A stretch of 64,000 nt of DNA from QZLE01 sp033852135 (GCA_033852135.1 JAWSVB010000030.1:35346-99345), one strand, 5' to 3'. Shown: positions 1 to 9,474, counted from the stretch's first letter. Made by a program: numbers and translations. Notes: generated by a model from the sequence alone, not told the origin.

Positions 1-31
1 AAAGTACCCTGAGCATAATCAAGGGCACTTT
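1..31 (-). terminator. Probable terminator of the hom-thrC operon
   Basis: An inverted repeat (AAAGTACCCT and AGGGCACTTT, one mismatch, 11-nt loop) lies 19 bp after the thrC stop codon and ends in UUU on the minus strand. The rest of any U-tract is outside the window. The core CCCTGAG...AAGGGC resembles the dispersed repeat at 63846, so it may be a co-opted repeat. Confidence 0.5.
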
Positions 32-49
32 ATATCATAAGCATCAAAC

Positions 50-1186
50 TTACAGATTCTTTAAAATCGCTTTACTTACAGAATCATAAGTTGCTTCAAC
101 AGTTGCAATATTTGCATCACACTGTTTAATCGCGATATCAGGATCTTTAAGTCCATGACCTGTTAGAGTACAAACGATGGTACTGCCTTCTGGTATCTTA
201 CCGCTTTTGATATCTCTTAATGCACCAGCAACTGATGTAGCAGAGGCAGGCTCACAGAAAACACCCTCTTTTTGCGCCAATAGTTTTTGTGTTGCAAGTA
301 TCTCTTCATCAGAGAACTCATCAAACCAACCACCTGACTCTTTACTAGCCATCCAAGCAAAATCCCATGATTGCGGGTTTCCAATTCTTATTGCTGTTGC
401 AACTGTCTCTGGGTGATCCACTGGGTGGCCGCGTAGGAATGGCGCTGCTCCATTAGCCTGATAACCAACCATAATTGGTGTATCTTCAACAATTTTAGTT
501 GTTGAATAAGGTTTAATCACTTGGCAAGGTTTTGCTGCTTTTTCTGCCATTTCGCCGATTTTACCTGCATATTCACTGTATCCCAGCCAATAAGCGGTAA
601 TATTGCCTGCATTACCAACAGGCAAACAGTGATAATCAGGAGCTTTTCCAAGCTCTTCAATTATTTCAAAAGCTGCTGTTTTTTGACCTTGAAGTCTAAA
701 CGGGTTAATTGAGTTTACAATCGAGATTGGAGCATCAGCACCTATCTCTTTCACAAGTCTCATACCATCATCAAAGTTACCTTTGATTTGCAGAATTTCT
801 GCTCCATACATAATTGCTTGAGCTAATTTACCAAGAGCAATCTTACCTTCTGGAATAAGTACAAATGCCTTCATACCAGCACTAGCAGCATATGCAGCCG
901 CTGCTGCCGAGGTATTACCAGTAGAAGCACAAATTATAGCGCCGCTACCTTCCTCGTATGCGCGGGTCACTGCTACTGTCATACCACGATCTTTAAAAGA
1001 CCCTGTTGGATTCATCCCTTCGTATTTAACGTAAATCTCAACATCTTTACCGGTTTCTTGCGGAATGTTACGCAACTTGATTAATGGAGTATTACCTTCT
1101 CCTATGCTGATTGGTGTATCAGTAGAGATTGGCATTCTCTCTTTGTATTTTTCAATCAAACCTGTGTAACGTGGACGAAGTGGCAT
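50..1186 (-). CDS. thrC: Threonine synthase
   Basis: PLP-dependent enzyme that converts O-phosphohomoserine to threonine in the cytoplasm. The 378-residue protein is the short type of threonine synthase. It has the PLP-lysine motif NPTGSFKDRG (Lys65) and the glycine-rich phosphate-binding and SATS-type segments (ASTGNTSAAAA near 88, CEPASATS near 310). The ATG is preceded by TGAGG. It lies 66 bp downstream of hom on the same strand, and together they take aspartate semialdehyde towards threonine. Transcription probably ends at the hairpin at the window edge. Confidence 0.95.
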   Translation of the reverse strand: MPLRPRYTGLIEKYKERMPISTDTPISIGEGNTPLIKLRNIPQETGKDVEIYVKYEGMNPTGSFKDRGMTVAVTRAYEEGSGAIICASTGNTSAAAAAYAASAGMKAFVLIPEGKIALGKLAQAIMYGAEILQIKGNFDDGMRLVKEIGADAPISIVNSINPFRLQGQKTAAFEIIEELGKAPDYHCLPVGNAGNITAYWLGYSEYAGKIGEMAEKAAKPCQVIKPYSTTKIVEDTPIMVGYQANGAAPFLRGHPVDHPETVATAIRIGNPQSWDFAWMASKESGGWFDEFSDEEILATQKLLAQKEGVFCEPASATSVAGALRDIKSGKIPEGSTIVCTLTGHGLKDPDIAIKQCDANIATVEATYDSVSKAILKNL

Positions 1187-1252
1187 GGTTTTTCCTCAAT
1201 TAACATTCTTTACAAAAATTGGCTTAAAATAGTTTCAACAAATGACAATTAA

Positions 1253-2569
1253 TTAGCGATCCGAAGACTCAACCCTTAACATCACAATCTTTCCAGATAT
1301 TGTATCAATACCCTCAATAGCAGCTATAGCATCTAACATGTTTTTCTCTACTGTATTCGTAGTTAGCATAATAATTGATGCATTTGTCTCACCTGCTGCT
1401 GGCTCTTTTTGAATCATCGCTTCAATACTAATTCCGTGTTCACCCAGTATTTTAGTAACGTTGGCCATTACCCCAGGTTTATCATCAGCCTGAACTCGTA
1501 AATAATAGGCAGTTTCAACTTCATCAATAGTTTTAATAGCTGTCGATTCAAGGCTATTTATATCGAATGCAAGAGCAGGAACCTTGGCACTTACATCTTT
1601 AACATTTAGTGTTCTGGCAATATCAACAACATCTGCAACAACAGCCGAAGCAGTTGGCTCGCTACCAGCACCAGCGCCGTAGTACATTGTTGGTCCGACA
1701 GCATCACCTTCAACCATAACAGCATTCATAACGCCATTAACGTTTGCAAGTAGTTCTTTTTTAGATAGAAGTGTTGGGTGAACTCGCAGCTCAACTCCAG
1801 AATCTGTCTTTTTAGCGATTCCCAGATGTTTGATTGAATAGCCTAGCTCTTCTGCATAATTTACATCTTCAATCTGAACTGTGCTTATCCCTTGGGTATA
1901 AACTTTTTCAAATTGCAGTGGGATTCCAAAAGATATAGAAGCAAGAACAGTAAGCTTATGCGCTGCATCGATACCTTCAACATCAAATGTTGGATCTGCT
2001 TCTGCATAGCCAAGTTCTTGCGCTTCTTTAAGTACATCCGCAAAGGCACTGCCTTTGTCACGCATCTCAGTAAGAATAAAGTTACCTGTACCGTTAATAA
2101 TACCAGCAACTTTCTCTACTTTATTAGCAGATAACCCTTCACGTATAGCTTTAATTACTGGTATTCCACCAGCGACAGAAGCTTCGTACGCAACAGTTAC
2201 ATTATTTTCACTCGCTGCTGCAAAAATCTCATTACCATGCAGAGCAATGAGCGCCTTATTAGCAGTAACGACATGTTTACCATTCTTTACAGCTGCAAGC
2301 ACTAGATCTTTTGCTATGGTGTAACCACCAATTAGCTCAACAACGATATCTATATCTGGATCATTTACGACAGCAAATGCATCATCGACAACCTTGATTC
2401 CAAGAGCTGCATACTCTTGGACTTTAGAAGCATCCTTATCAGCAGCCAGTGTTACCTGGATGGTTTTTCCGGTTCTTCTTGTGATATCTTCTGCGTTTCT
2501 GGTAAGAACCGTAGCTGTTCCACCACCAACTGTACCCAATCCAAGTAAACCTACTTTCACTGCTTCCAA
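1253..2569 (-). CDS. hom: Homoserine dehydrogenase
   Basis: Reduces aspartate semialdehyde to homoserine for threonine and methionine synthesis. It is the monofunctional 438-residue form with an N-terminal Rossmann fold (GLGTVG, residues 10-15), a homoserine dehydrogenase catalytic domain (GIINGTGNFIL, ELGYAEADPTFDVEG) and a C-terminal ACT domain from about residue 355 (LRVQADDKPGVMANV) that usually senses threonine. The start is TTG: GGAG lies 7 nt before it, and the next candidate (GTG, codon 4) is less well placed. It is followed by thrC. Confidence 0.95.
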   Translation of the reverse strand: MEAVKVGLLGLGTVGGGTATVLTRNAEDITRRTGKTIQVTLAADKDASKVQEYAALGIKVVDDAFAVVNDPDIDIVVELIGGYTIAKDLVLAAVKNGKHVVTANKALIALHGNEIFAAASENNVTVAYEASVAGGIPVIKAIREGLSANKVEKVAGIINGTGNFILTEMRDKGSAFADVLKEAQELGYAEADPTFDVEGIDAAHKLTVLASISFGIPLQFEKVYTQGISTVQIEDVNYAEELGYSIKHLGIAKKTDSGVELRVHPTLLSKKELLANVNGVMNAVMVEGDAVGPTMYYGAGAGSEPTASAVVADVVDIARTLNVKDVSAKVPALAFDINSLESTAIKTIDEVETAYYLRVQADDKPGVMANVTKILGEHGISIEAMIQKEPAAGETNASIIMLTTNTVEKNMLDAIAAIEGIDTISGKIVMLRVESSDR

Positions 2570-2610
2570 GGCTAATCTCCAAAATTAGTTAACAATATTT
2601 TTTCGTCTTT

Positions 2611-2630
2611 AACTCAAACTGGTTTGAGTT
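2611..2630. promoter_or_regulatory. Operator-like palindrome upstream of hom
   Basis: A 20-bp palindrome, AACTCAAAC-TG-GTTTGAGTT, lies 41 bp before the hom start. No T-run follows on either strand, so it looks like an operator more than a terminator. The core CAAAC-N2-GTTTG fits the published PsrA box of Pseudomonas (C/G AAAC N2-4 GTTT G/C), but no such regulator is in the window. A related palindrome is at 61835. Confidence 0.4.
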
Positions 2631-2720
2631 ATTAATCAATAATAAATACGGGCTATATGATAATTGTTTACAAGCCCTAAATCCATCGATTTTAGAGCCT
2701 ATTATAAATTTTTAAGCCTT

Positions 2721-3479
2721 CTATAACTGCTGCAAAACACCATCTTTTATGGTTAATACACGATCCATCTTTTGTGCCAAATGGTAATCATGCGTAACAA
2801 CTACAAAACTGGTCTGAAATTCGCGATTAAGATCAAGCATAATGCTATAAACCATATCTGCAGTCTTACTATCCAGGTTTCCAGTTGGCTCATCAGCCAA
2901 AACACATGCTGGATTAGCGACTAAAGAGCGAGCAATTGCTGCACGCTGCCTCTCTCCACCTGACATCTCAGCAGGTTTATGTTCTACCCTGTCTTTTAGA
3001 CCAACTCTAGCAAGTATCTCAGCAGCAGCTTCACGTGCCACTTGAACCTTCTCACCACGAATTAATAGTGGCATTGCTACATTCTCTAAAGCCGAAAACT
3101 CTGGTAGCAAATGGTGAAACTGGTAAACAAATCCAAGAAACTGATTTCGTAGAGCTGCACGCTTCTTATCCGCCATCTTAAAAAGCTTATTTCCATCAAT
3201 CGATACATCACCAGATGTTGGCTCATCCAACCCTCCAATAATATGCATCAGAGTGCTCTTACCAGAGCCTGAAGCACCAACTATCGCAACCTGTTCCCCT
3301 TTTTCAACTGTGAAATCAACATTTTTTAATACCTCAACCTTCAAGTCACCTTCTGCAAACACCTTATTAATATTACAGGCTTGAATAACTGGGCAGGCTT
3401 GAGTTACTGTGCTTGTTTGAGTCTCAGGACTAGCTTCAGCTGCTTTTTCATTTTTAGTTGATGCTTCAATATTATTCAT
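2721..3479 (-). CDS. lolD: Lipoprotein-releasing ABC transporter ATPase LolD
   Basis: ATPase that powers release of outer-membrane lipoproteins from the inner membrane to LolA. It has Walker A GASGSGKS (68-75), the Q-loop with the LolD-like FVYQFHHLLPEF, the signature SGGERQ (173-178) and Walker B CVLADEP (192-198). At 252 residues it has about 20-30 extra residues at the N-terminus, rich in Ala, Thr and Gln. No internal Met gives a better start, and the SD is weak. It follows two LolC/E-type permease genes. Confidence 0.93.
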   Translation of the reverse strand: MNNIEASTKNEKAAEASPETQTSTVTQACPVIQACNINKVFAEGDLKVEVLKNVDFTVEKGEQVAIVGASGSGKSTLMHIIGGLDEPTSGDVSIDGNKLFKMADKKRAALRNQFLGFVYQFHHLLPEFSALENVAMPLLIRGEKVQVAREAAAEILARVGLKDRVEHKPAEMSGGERQRAAIARSLVANPACVLADEPTGNLDSKTADMVYSIMLDLNREFQTSFVVVTHDYHLAQKMDRVLTIKDGVLQQL

Positions 3480-3516
3480 TCTTTTTTACTCATTAATAGC
3501 TTTATTCTTTAAAAGA

Positions 3517-4758
3517 CTACTCATATCTAAGAGCCTCTGCAGGCTGAATGTTTGATGCTCGAAGAGCAGGATAAACTGTCGCTACAATTGAGATCAAAAG
3601 AGAAAATGCCGTGACTAAGAATACATCTTGCCAATACATTACTGATGGAATCTCACTTATATAAAACACATTCGGGTCAAAAGCCTTAACGCCAAGCAAA
3701 TTTTCTATAATGGCAATCCATCCCGCAATATTTTTTGCTATTATAACGCCAGCAACCGCTCCAATCCCTGTTCCCAAGATACCAATAGTTGATCCTTGTA
3801 ATATAAAGATCTTTAATATTCTATTGGATGAGGCCCCTATAGTTTTTAGTATGGCTATGTCGCTTTGCTTTTCTGCCACACCCATAGCCATAGTGGATAC
3901 TATGTTAAATGCTGCAACCGTAATAATCAGAAGTAATATTGCAAACATCGCTATTTTCTCGATCTTTATTGCAGCGAAAAATGATGCATGCATATCAGCC
4001 CAATCTCTAACTTTGTAATCAGGAAAATCCTGCATAAACTGCTTTTGTAGCTCGAAAGCATCATCCATATTGTGCAGTAATAAGCGCTCTCCGCGATCTG
4101 CTCCTGTATTAGATAATAATTCCTCTACGTTACTCATAGATGAAACTATCAACGTGCTGTCATAGCGGTGTATATCAGCCCTAAAAATAGCTGCAACAGT
4201 ATAAGCCTTAATACGAGGAACAATAGCAGCACTGTTCTCACGCGATAAAGGGATAATTAATGACACTGTATCACCAATAAATAGATCTAACTGCTCGGCA
4301 AGCTCTGCTCCAATAGCTAAATTTTGCTTTCCATTCTCTAATTTAGAGATATCACCTTGAACAACAGATTTTAGCAAATTTGATACTTCAGCCTCTTTGC
4401 CAAGATCGATTCCACGCATAACTGCCGGAGATATATTCTTATCCCGTCCAATCATTACATCTCCCTCAATATAAGGCGCTATACCTTTTACTTGAGAAAG
4501 TTTTGCCGCACTTGAACGTACAGCCTGGTGGTTAAAATCAGTGCTATTTGTAGAAATAATGACATGTGACGCCATACCTAATAGGCGATCTCTTAATTCA
4601 GCCTGAAACCCATTCATTATTGATATAACTGTAATAAGGCTCAAAACCCCAAGAGCTATGCCAATGATTGATATACCAGAGATAAATGACAGAAAGCGAT
4701 TTCTTCTGCGCGCACGCAAATAGCGTAACCCAATAAATAGCTCCGTCGGTCTATACAT
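3517..4758 (-). CDS. LolC/E family lipoprotein-releasing permease (second of two)
   Basis: Inner-membrane permease of the LolCDE complex. It has the family start (FIGLRYLRARRRNRF), one N-terminal membrane segment (about 25-50), a large periplasmic domain, and three C-terminal segments from about residue 270 in the FtsX/MacB fold. It ends in PAEALRYE. The C-terminal part (FNIVSTMAMGVAEKQSDIAI, PNVFYISEIPS) is closer to LolE than LolC. It begins 29 bp after its paralogue and is 37 bp from lolD. The pair may form a heterodimer; whether each is LolC, LolE or LolF-like needs a phylogeny. Confidence 0.88.
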   Translation of the reverse strand: MYRPTELFIGLRYLRARRRNRFLSFISGISIIGIALGVLSLITVISIMNGFQAELRDRLLGMASHVIISTNSTDFNHQAVRSSAAKLSQVKGIAPYIEGDVMIGRDKNISPAVMRGIDLGKEAEVSNLLKSVVQGDISKLENGKQNLAIGAELAEQLDLFIGDTVSLIIPLSRENSAAIVPRIKAYTVAAIFRADIHRYDSTLIVSSMSNVEELLSNTGADRGERLLLHNMDDAFELQKQFMQDFPDYKVRDWADMHASFFAAIKIEKIAMFAILLLIITVAAFNIVSTMAMGVAEKQSDIAILKTIGASSNRILKIFILQGSTIGILGTGIGAVAGVIIAKNIAGWIAIIENLLGVKAFDPNVFYISEIPSVMYWQDVFLVTAFSLLISIVATVYPALRASNIQPAEALRYE

Positions 4759-4787
4759 TTGAACGCCTCACAAAATTAATCACACAC

Positions 4788-6038
4788 TTATTCATATCTC
4801 AGAGCCTCCGCTGGTGGAGCAGACATGGCTTTTATAGATGGATAAATCGTCGCGATAAGCGTCAAAACGAACGAAACCACAGCAACTAATACAACATCGC
4901 TAACAGCTACAGATGCAGGCAATGTTTTCGTTATCATATAGATATCCTTAACCATTAACTCGATACCAAAATATTGCTCGATCATTGAAGCTATAGAGCT
5001 AATGTTTAAGCTCAAAACTATTCCAAGAATAGTACCAACTACGATACCAACAACACCAATTAATGCTCCTTGAATGATAAAGATTTTTAAAATACCGTTT
5101 TGCGAAAATCCAAGAGTACGCAAAATTGCGATATCACCTTTCTTATCATTTACTGTCATTATGAGAGTAGAGATCAAATTAAATGCTGCAACACCAACAA
5201 CTAAAGCAAGGATTATAAACATAACCTTCTTTTGTAGCTTTATCGCGCTGAATAAATTGCGATTGCGCTTTGACCAGTCTAAGGCCCAATAACTACTACC
5301 AATGCTACGACGCAGGTCTATAGCTAAAGATGCCGATTGATTCATATCCTCAGCTTTTATTCGTATCCCACTGATAGCAGAACCTTTTCTGGTGAGTTTT
5401 GCAGCATCATCTAGATGCATAATTATCATGCGTAAATCGAATGTATACATTCCAGCATTAAAAATACCCGATACAGTAAAACGTTTCATTCTAGGTAAAA
5501 GACCAACTGCAGACAGCTGCATTTGTGGTACAACAAGGGTAATTTTATCCCCAATACCAACGCCTAACTTTTCTGCCAGGGCAGTTCCAATTAAAACGTT
5601 GTAGGATTTTGGTATTATTGAATCAGCAGAGCCTTCAACAATTCTATCTAGAACATCAGAGACCTTGCTCTCTTTTTCTGGAATTATCCCTCTTATACCA
5701 GCACCAGATGAGAAATTCTTATAAGCAACCATGATTTCACCGCTAACATAAGGTGATGTGGCTATAACATCAGTATTAGAGCCTATCTTGCGATCAACAT
5801 CTTCCCACCCATCAATTCGATGATTTAAGCTTTCAATTGTTATATGGGAAACAACCCCAAGGATTCGACCACGAAGCTCTTGCTCAAACCCATTCATAAC
5901 AGAAAGAACAGTTATAAGAGTAATAACACCCAGAGCTATACCCACAGTTGAAACGAGTGATATGAAAGATACTATCTGACTGCGCCTTTTTGCACGTGTA
6001 TACCGTAGTCCAATGAACAGTTCTAAAGGTCTAAACAT
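4788..6038 (-). CDS. LolC/E family lipoprotein-releasing permease (first of two)
   Basis: Paralogue of the next gene and first gene of the minus-strand lol operon. It shares the N-terminal pattern FIGLRYTRAKRRSQ, one membrane helix (about 25-50), a periplasmic domain of about 210 residues and three C-terminal helices, ending PPAEALRYE. The segment FNLISTLIMTVNDKKGDIAI resembles LolE. It is 416 residues, the usual length. The upstream region (6039-6195) also holds the promoter of the divergent small periplasmic gene. The order permease-permease-ATPase differs from the lolC-lolD-lolE order of E. coli. Confidence 0.88.
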   Translation of the reverse strand: MFRPLELFIGLRYTRAKRRSQIVSFISLVSTVGIALGVITLITVLSVMNGFEQELRGRILGVVSHITIESLNHRIDGWEDVDRKIGSNTDVIATSPYVSGEIMVAYKNFSSGAGIRGIIPEKESKVSDVLDRIVEGSADSIIPKSYNVLIGTALAEKLGVGIGDKITLVVPQMQLSAVGLLPRMKRFTVSGIFNAGMYTFDLRMIIMHLDDAAKLTRKGSAISGIRIKAEDMNQSASLAIDLRRSIGSSYWALDWSKRNRNLFSAIKLQKKVMFIILALVVGVAAFNLISTLIMTVNDKKGDIAILRTLGFSQNGILKIFIIQGALIGVVGIVVGTILGIVLSLNISSIASMIEQYFGIELMVKDIYMITKTLPASVAVSDVVLVAVVSFVLTLIATIYPSIKAMSAPPAEALRYE

Positions 6039-6195
6039 TATATTTTTAAATCCATTAAGGAAAAATTCCTAAATTTTCTTGTAGAATCGGAAAAAATGTC
6101 ACATCCTTATAGCAGCAATGGGCACAATATTTGTACATAATGCCACAAATGCTATATTTAATAAAAAGGATGCCCAACATTTTAGGAGCTCAATT

Positions 6196-6498
6196 ATGAA
6201 AAAGTTTTTAGTCGCTTTAACAGCCGTTTTCATGATAACAGGGATAACAGTGGCACAGGCTGATACTCTACTTATTAATTCGGCTTTTGAAAAGCCTGAA
6301 GCAAAACGGCCAACACGCGGCCAATCAATGGACAAAGTATCATCAGAATTTGGTGAACCTCTTGCAATCACAGGACCAGTTGGTGATCCACCAATAACAA
6401 CCTGGGATTACGAAGAGTTCTCTGTTTATTTCGAGTACGACCAAGTTCTTCACTCTGTTATGCGTCGTGAACAACCTGAAGAAGAAAACGAAGAATAA
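6196..6498 (+). CDS. Small periplasmic protein of unknown function
   Basis: A 100-residue exported protein with a signal peptide (MKKFLVALTAVF..., cleavage after AQA at residue 22). The mature part has a pattern like small BamE/OmlA-type domains: RGQSMDKVSSEFGEP, then GDPPITTWDY and FSVYFEYD. It ends in an acidic tail. The start is the ATG at 6196, because AGGAG lies 7 nt upstream; a longer frame from 6118 has no such support. It is alone on the plus strand with a strong terminator. I recall similar conserved hypothetical proteins in other gammaproteobacteria but no proven role. Confidence 0.8.
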   Translation: MKKFLVALTAVFMITGITVAQADTLLINSAFEKPEAKRPTRGQSMDKVSSEFGEPLAITGPVGDPPITTWDYEEFSVYFEYDQVLHSVMRREQPEEENEE

Positions 6499-6545
6499 AT
6501 CATTCTTTAGTAACTTAAAAATTCACCGGTTATTTAAAGATTATA

Positions 6546-6582
6546 AACAGCGATGAAGTTTTTCTTCTTCGCTGTTTTTTTT
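6546..6582 (+). terminator. Rho-independent terminator
   Basis: Stem AACAGCGATGAAG with CTTCTTCGCTGTT (one mismatch), a TTTTT loop and an eight-T tail, 47 bp after the small periplasmic gene. Confidence 0.9.
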
Positions 6583-6676
6583 GGTGTATTATTCACTAAA
6601 AACCACTGTCTAAGCAGATAAAATACTAGTCAAATCACCACTTGAGAAAAATTTATATTTATAGAAATTCACTAAT

Positions 6677-7777
6677 ATGACAAAAAGATTACCAGCAGAA
6701 TGGGAAAAACAGAGTGCAATACTTATCATCTGGCCACATGCTGAAACCGACTGGCAGCCAACTCTTTCTAAAGTTGAAAAAACCTATATAGAAATCTCTC
6801 TAGAAATTCTTAAGCGACAAAAGCTCATAATCTGTTTTCATAATCAGGATATTAAACAACACGCTTTAACTGCGCTTAACACCAATAAAGCAAATATCTC
6901 CAACCTGATTAGTTTTCTAGCTGAAAACAACGATACATGGGCCAGAGATAGCGGCCCAATTACAATAACAGATAACAGCACCCCTACTTTTCTTGATTTT
7001 ACCTTTAATGGCTGGGGGGATAAATATAGTTCATCTCTTGATGACCAAATCACTGCCAAGATGCTGCATTCGATAAATATAAATAATCATAATTATAAGC
7101 GCATAGATATGATACTCGAAGGTGGAAGCATCGAATCAGATGGGCAAGGAACACTTCTAACTACCAGCAAATGCCTGCTTACCGATACTCGTAATAACGA
7201 TATGACCAAAGATCAAGTAGAGCAAAGACTTATAGCAGAATTTAATCTAGAGCGTGTTTTATGGCTAAACCACGGTTTTATTATTGGCGATGACACTGAC
7301 TCACACATTGATACTCTTGCACGCTTCTGCTCAGAAGACACCATTACTTACTGCATATGCGAGGATGAAAATGATTCACACTATACTGAACTAAAAAACA
7401 TGGAGTCGGAATTAAAGCAGCTAATAACCAAGAGTGACACCCCGTATAAACTTATACCTTTACCAATACCAAAAGCTCAGTTCTCTACTGAATCTGGAAC
7501 AAATAAAACCAGACTACCTGCTACTTACGCTAACTTTCTAATCATAAATGGTGCTGTACTTGCTCCAATCTATGGTGATTCAGAAGCTGATACATTTGCG
7601 ATTAAGCAATTACAATCAGCATTCCCAAAGCATGAAATAATTGCGATAAACTGTTGCTCACTCATAGAACAGTTCGGCAGCCTACATTGCATAACTATGC
7701 AGTTACCAGAGAGCGCGCAATTTCCAGAAAACGCGGAGTTAGCAGAAAACATCAAATTTGATGACGGAGCAATCTAA
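6677..7777 (+). CDS. aguA: Agmatine deiminase
   Basis: Hydrolyses agmatine to N-carbamoylputrescine and ammonia, the first step from arginine-derived agmatine to putrescine. The 366-residue protein has the guanidino-group-modifying enzyme motifs: NDTWARDSGP, LEGGSIESDG, a HIDTLARF segment and the nucleophilic Cys338 in FGSLHC. It overlaps aguB by one base (TAATG), so the two are translationally coupled. No agmatine-producing arginine decarboxylase is in the window. Confidence 0.95.
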   Translation: MTKRLPAEWEKQSAILIIWPHAETDWQPTLSKVEKTYIEISLEILKRQKLIICFHNQDIKQHALTALNTNKANISNLISFLAENNDTWARDSGPITITDNSTPTFLDFTFNGWGDKYSSSLDDQITAKMLHSININNHNYKRIDMILEGGSIESDGQGTLLTTSKCLLTDTRNNDMTKDQVEQRLIAEFNLERVLWLNHGFIIGDDTDSHIDTLARFCSEDTITYCICEDENDSHYTELKNMESELKQLITKSDTPYKLIPLPIPKAQFSTESGTNKTRLPATYANFLIINGAVLAPIYGDSEADTFAIKQLQSAFPKHEIIAINCCSLIEQFGSLHCITMQLPESAQFPENAELAENIKFDDGAI

Positions 7778-8661
7778 TGACAAAACTTAATGCTGCAGTA
7801 ATTCAACAGTCATGCTCAGCTGACAAGAATAAAAATATCGAAAACACTTCGAACATGATTAGAGAAGCAGCCAGCAGCGGCAGTAATTTGATAGTTCTAC
7901 AAGAACTACATTGCACAACTTATTTTTGCCAAACCGAAGATGTAGATAACTTTGATCTAGCAGAAACGGTTCCAGGACCAAGCACAACCCACTTCTCTGA
8001 CCTGGCTAAAGAACTCAAAGTAGTGATAGTTGCCTCACTATTTGAAAAACGCGCTGCTGGCCTTTATCACAACACTGCTGTAGTTTTCGATGCAGATGGG
8101 TCTATCGCCGGTAAGTACCGAAAGATGCACATACCTGATGACCCGGGGTTTTATGAAAAATTCTACTTTACTCCAGGGGACCTTGGATTTACCCCAGTTG
8201 AGACAAGCATTGGCAAACTTGGGGTTTTAATTTGTTGGGACCAATGGTATCCAGAAGCAGCTCGCCTTATGGCACTTTCTGGTGCAGAAATACTCATCTA
8301 CCCCACTGCCATAGGGTGGGATAAAGAGGACTCAAAAGAAGAACAGCAGAAACAGCTTGATGCTTGGATAACCGTGCAGCGTTCTCACGCTATCGCAAAT
8401 GGCATCCATGTTATTGTCGCCAACAGAGTTGGACATGAATCTGACCCATCTGAGAACACTAGCGGAATAGATTTTTGGGGGAATAGCTTTATCTGCGGCC
8501 CACAAGGTGAATTTCTTAATCAGGCAGATGGAGAGAATGAAACTATTTTGCAAGCTGATATAAAGTTGCAGGATTCGGAAAATGTAAGACGAACATGGCC
8601 ATTTTTCCGTGATCGTAGAATCGATTCTTATGACGATATTTTGAAGAGATTTATAGACTGA
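7777..8661 (+). CDS. aguB: N-carbamoylputrescine amidase
   Basis: Nitrilase-superfamily amidase that converts N-carbamoylputrescine to putrescine, CO2 and ammonia. The catalytic triad is visible: Glu43 (LQELHC), Lys116 (KYRKMHIP) and Cys153 (LICWDQWYPE). It is 294 residues, the normal size. Its start overlaps the aguA stop codon. No clear terminator follows; the next 800 bp have no gene. Confidence 0.95.
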   Translation: MTKLNAAVIQQSCSADKNKNIENTSNMIREAASSGSNLIVLQELHCTTYFCQTEDVDNFDLAETVPGPSTTHFSDLAKELKVVIVASLFEKRAAGLYHNTAVVFDADGSIAGKYRKMHIPDDPGFYEKFYFTPGDLGFTPVETSIGKLGVLICWDQWYPEAARLMALSGAEILIYPTAIGWDKEDSKEEQQKQLDAWITVQRSHAIANGIHVIVANRVGHESDPSENTSGIDFWGNSFICGPQGEFLNQADGENETILQADIKLQDSENVRRTWPFFRDRRIDSYDDILKRFID

Positions 8662-8709
8662 GACCTTTGCGATAACCGTCTGGCTTAGGCCTGTGAAAAA
8701 CCTAACTTT

Positions 8710-8725
8710 TGTGAAAATAGTCACA
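8710..8725. promoter_or_regulatory. Perfect CRP-type site
   Basis: TGTGA-AAATAG-TCACA is an exact match to the CRP/Vfr half-site consensus with the normal 6-bp spacer. The nearest -10-like TATAAA (8740-8745) puts the site centre near -34.5, which does not fit a simple activator position. It could be a repressor site or serve another promoter. The same motif controls the lipase array at 54.5-59 kb. Confidence 0.5.
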
Positions 8726-8846
8726 TTTTCAGGCTTTTATATAAACATTGTATTTTTAAGGTGAAAAAACGCACTATTTTAGCCCCTCTTTATTCGAATT
8801 TAAGCACTTTCTAATTAGCAATATTATCACCAAATCTGTGAAATTT

Positions 8847-8881
8847 TTATCCACAAAACCTGTGGATAACTTTGTGGACAA
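8847..8881. promoter_or_regulatory. Cluster of three DnaA boxes
   Basis: TTATCCACA at 8847-8855 (plus) and its reverse complement TGTGGATAA at 8861-8869 are two perfect DnaA boxes facing each other across 5 bp. A third, TGTGGACAA at 8873-8881 (minus, one mismatch), follows after 3 bp. Such density is typical of oriC, of dnaA promoters, or of DARS-type DnaA-reactivating sites. dnaA, dnaN, mnmG and parAB are all absent from the window. Confidence 0.6.
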
Positions 8882-9474
8882 AAATAGAATATGTTGCATA
8901 AAGCCTGTAAAACCATAGGTATTACATAAATTGGTTAAATTTTATACAATGCATATACGTCCTTATTTATCAATAACTTGAGCAATACTTGTAATATTTA
9001 AGGATAACAAAATACGCTAAATCAATTTTTTTATGTGTCCTAAATATATAACGGCTGTGACTGTTAACAACTAGTCAATAAATATTCAATATCTTTTTTA
9101 ATCTAACACTAGAATAAAGCAACAAAACTCATAAATAAGCAATGCATGAAGTATAATAAAAGCAAATTATAAAACGTTAATTTGTACGCAATATTCTCAT
9201 TAAACTTGTTTTTCAGTAGTTTAAAACCACATCAAAATGAATTTATACACGAACCTAGCCCTACACCTGTGCTCATCAAAAATAAATTGAGGAAGTTTTA
9301 TGGTATAAATAATTCTTAATGATTCTAAATAGTGCAAAATTAATGCAGTTCACTAGATTCAAATATTAGTCAGAAATATCATTTTTTATGATGTAACCCA
9401 GTATTTGTTAGCTGGCGAATTCAAACGGATACCATATACTTTAAATATAATTTAACTCGAATATAGGACATAAA

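Larger units (their letters stand above)
8662..9474. other. 813-bp gene-free region with CRP-type and DnaA-type sites
   Basis: No credible gene was found on either strand. It is very AT-rich. Near its left end it has a perfect CRP-type palindrome (8710-8725), then three closely packed DnaA boxes (8847-8881) and a single one-mismatch box TTATACACG (9243-9251). An inverted pair GCCTG...CAGGC flanks the CRP site (about 8689-8733) and could act as a terminator for aguB. The only short start-stop frames seen are below 20 codons without a good ribosome site. Confidence 0.6.

Noticed and set aside
8332..8724. 130-codon minus-strand frame over the end of aguB
   Set aside because: It is the shadow of aguB, without an SD or a family pattern.
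8847..8881. Firm call of the chromosome origin
   Set aside because: DnaA boxes alone are not enough. The usual neighbour genes, GATC clusters and a clear strand-bias switch are missing, so it is listed only as a DnaA-box cluster.
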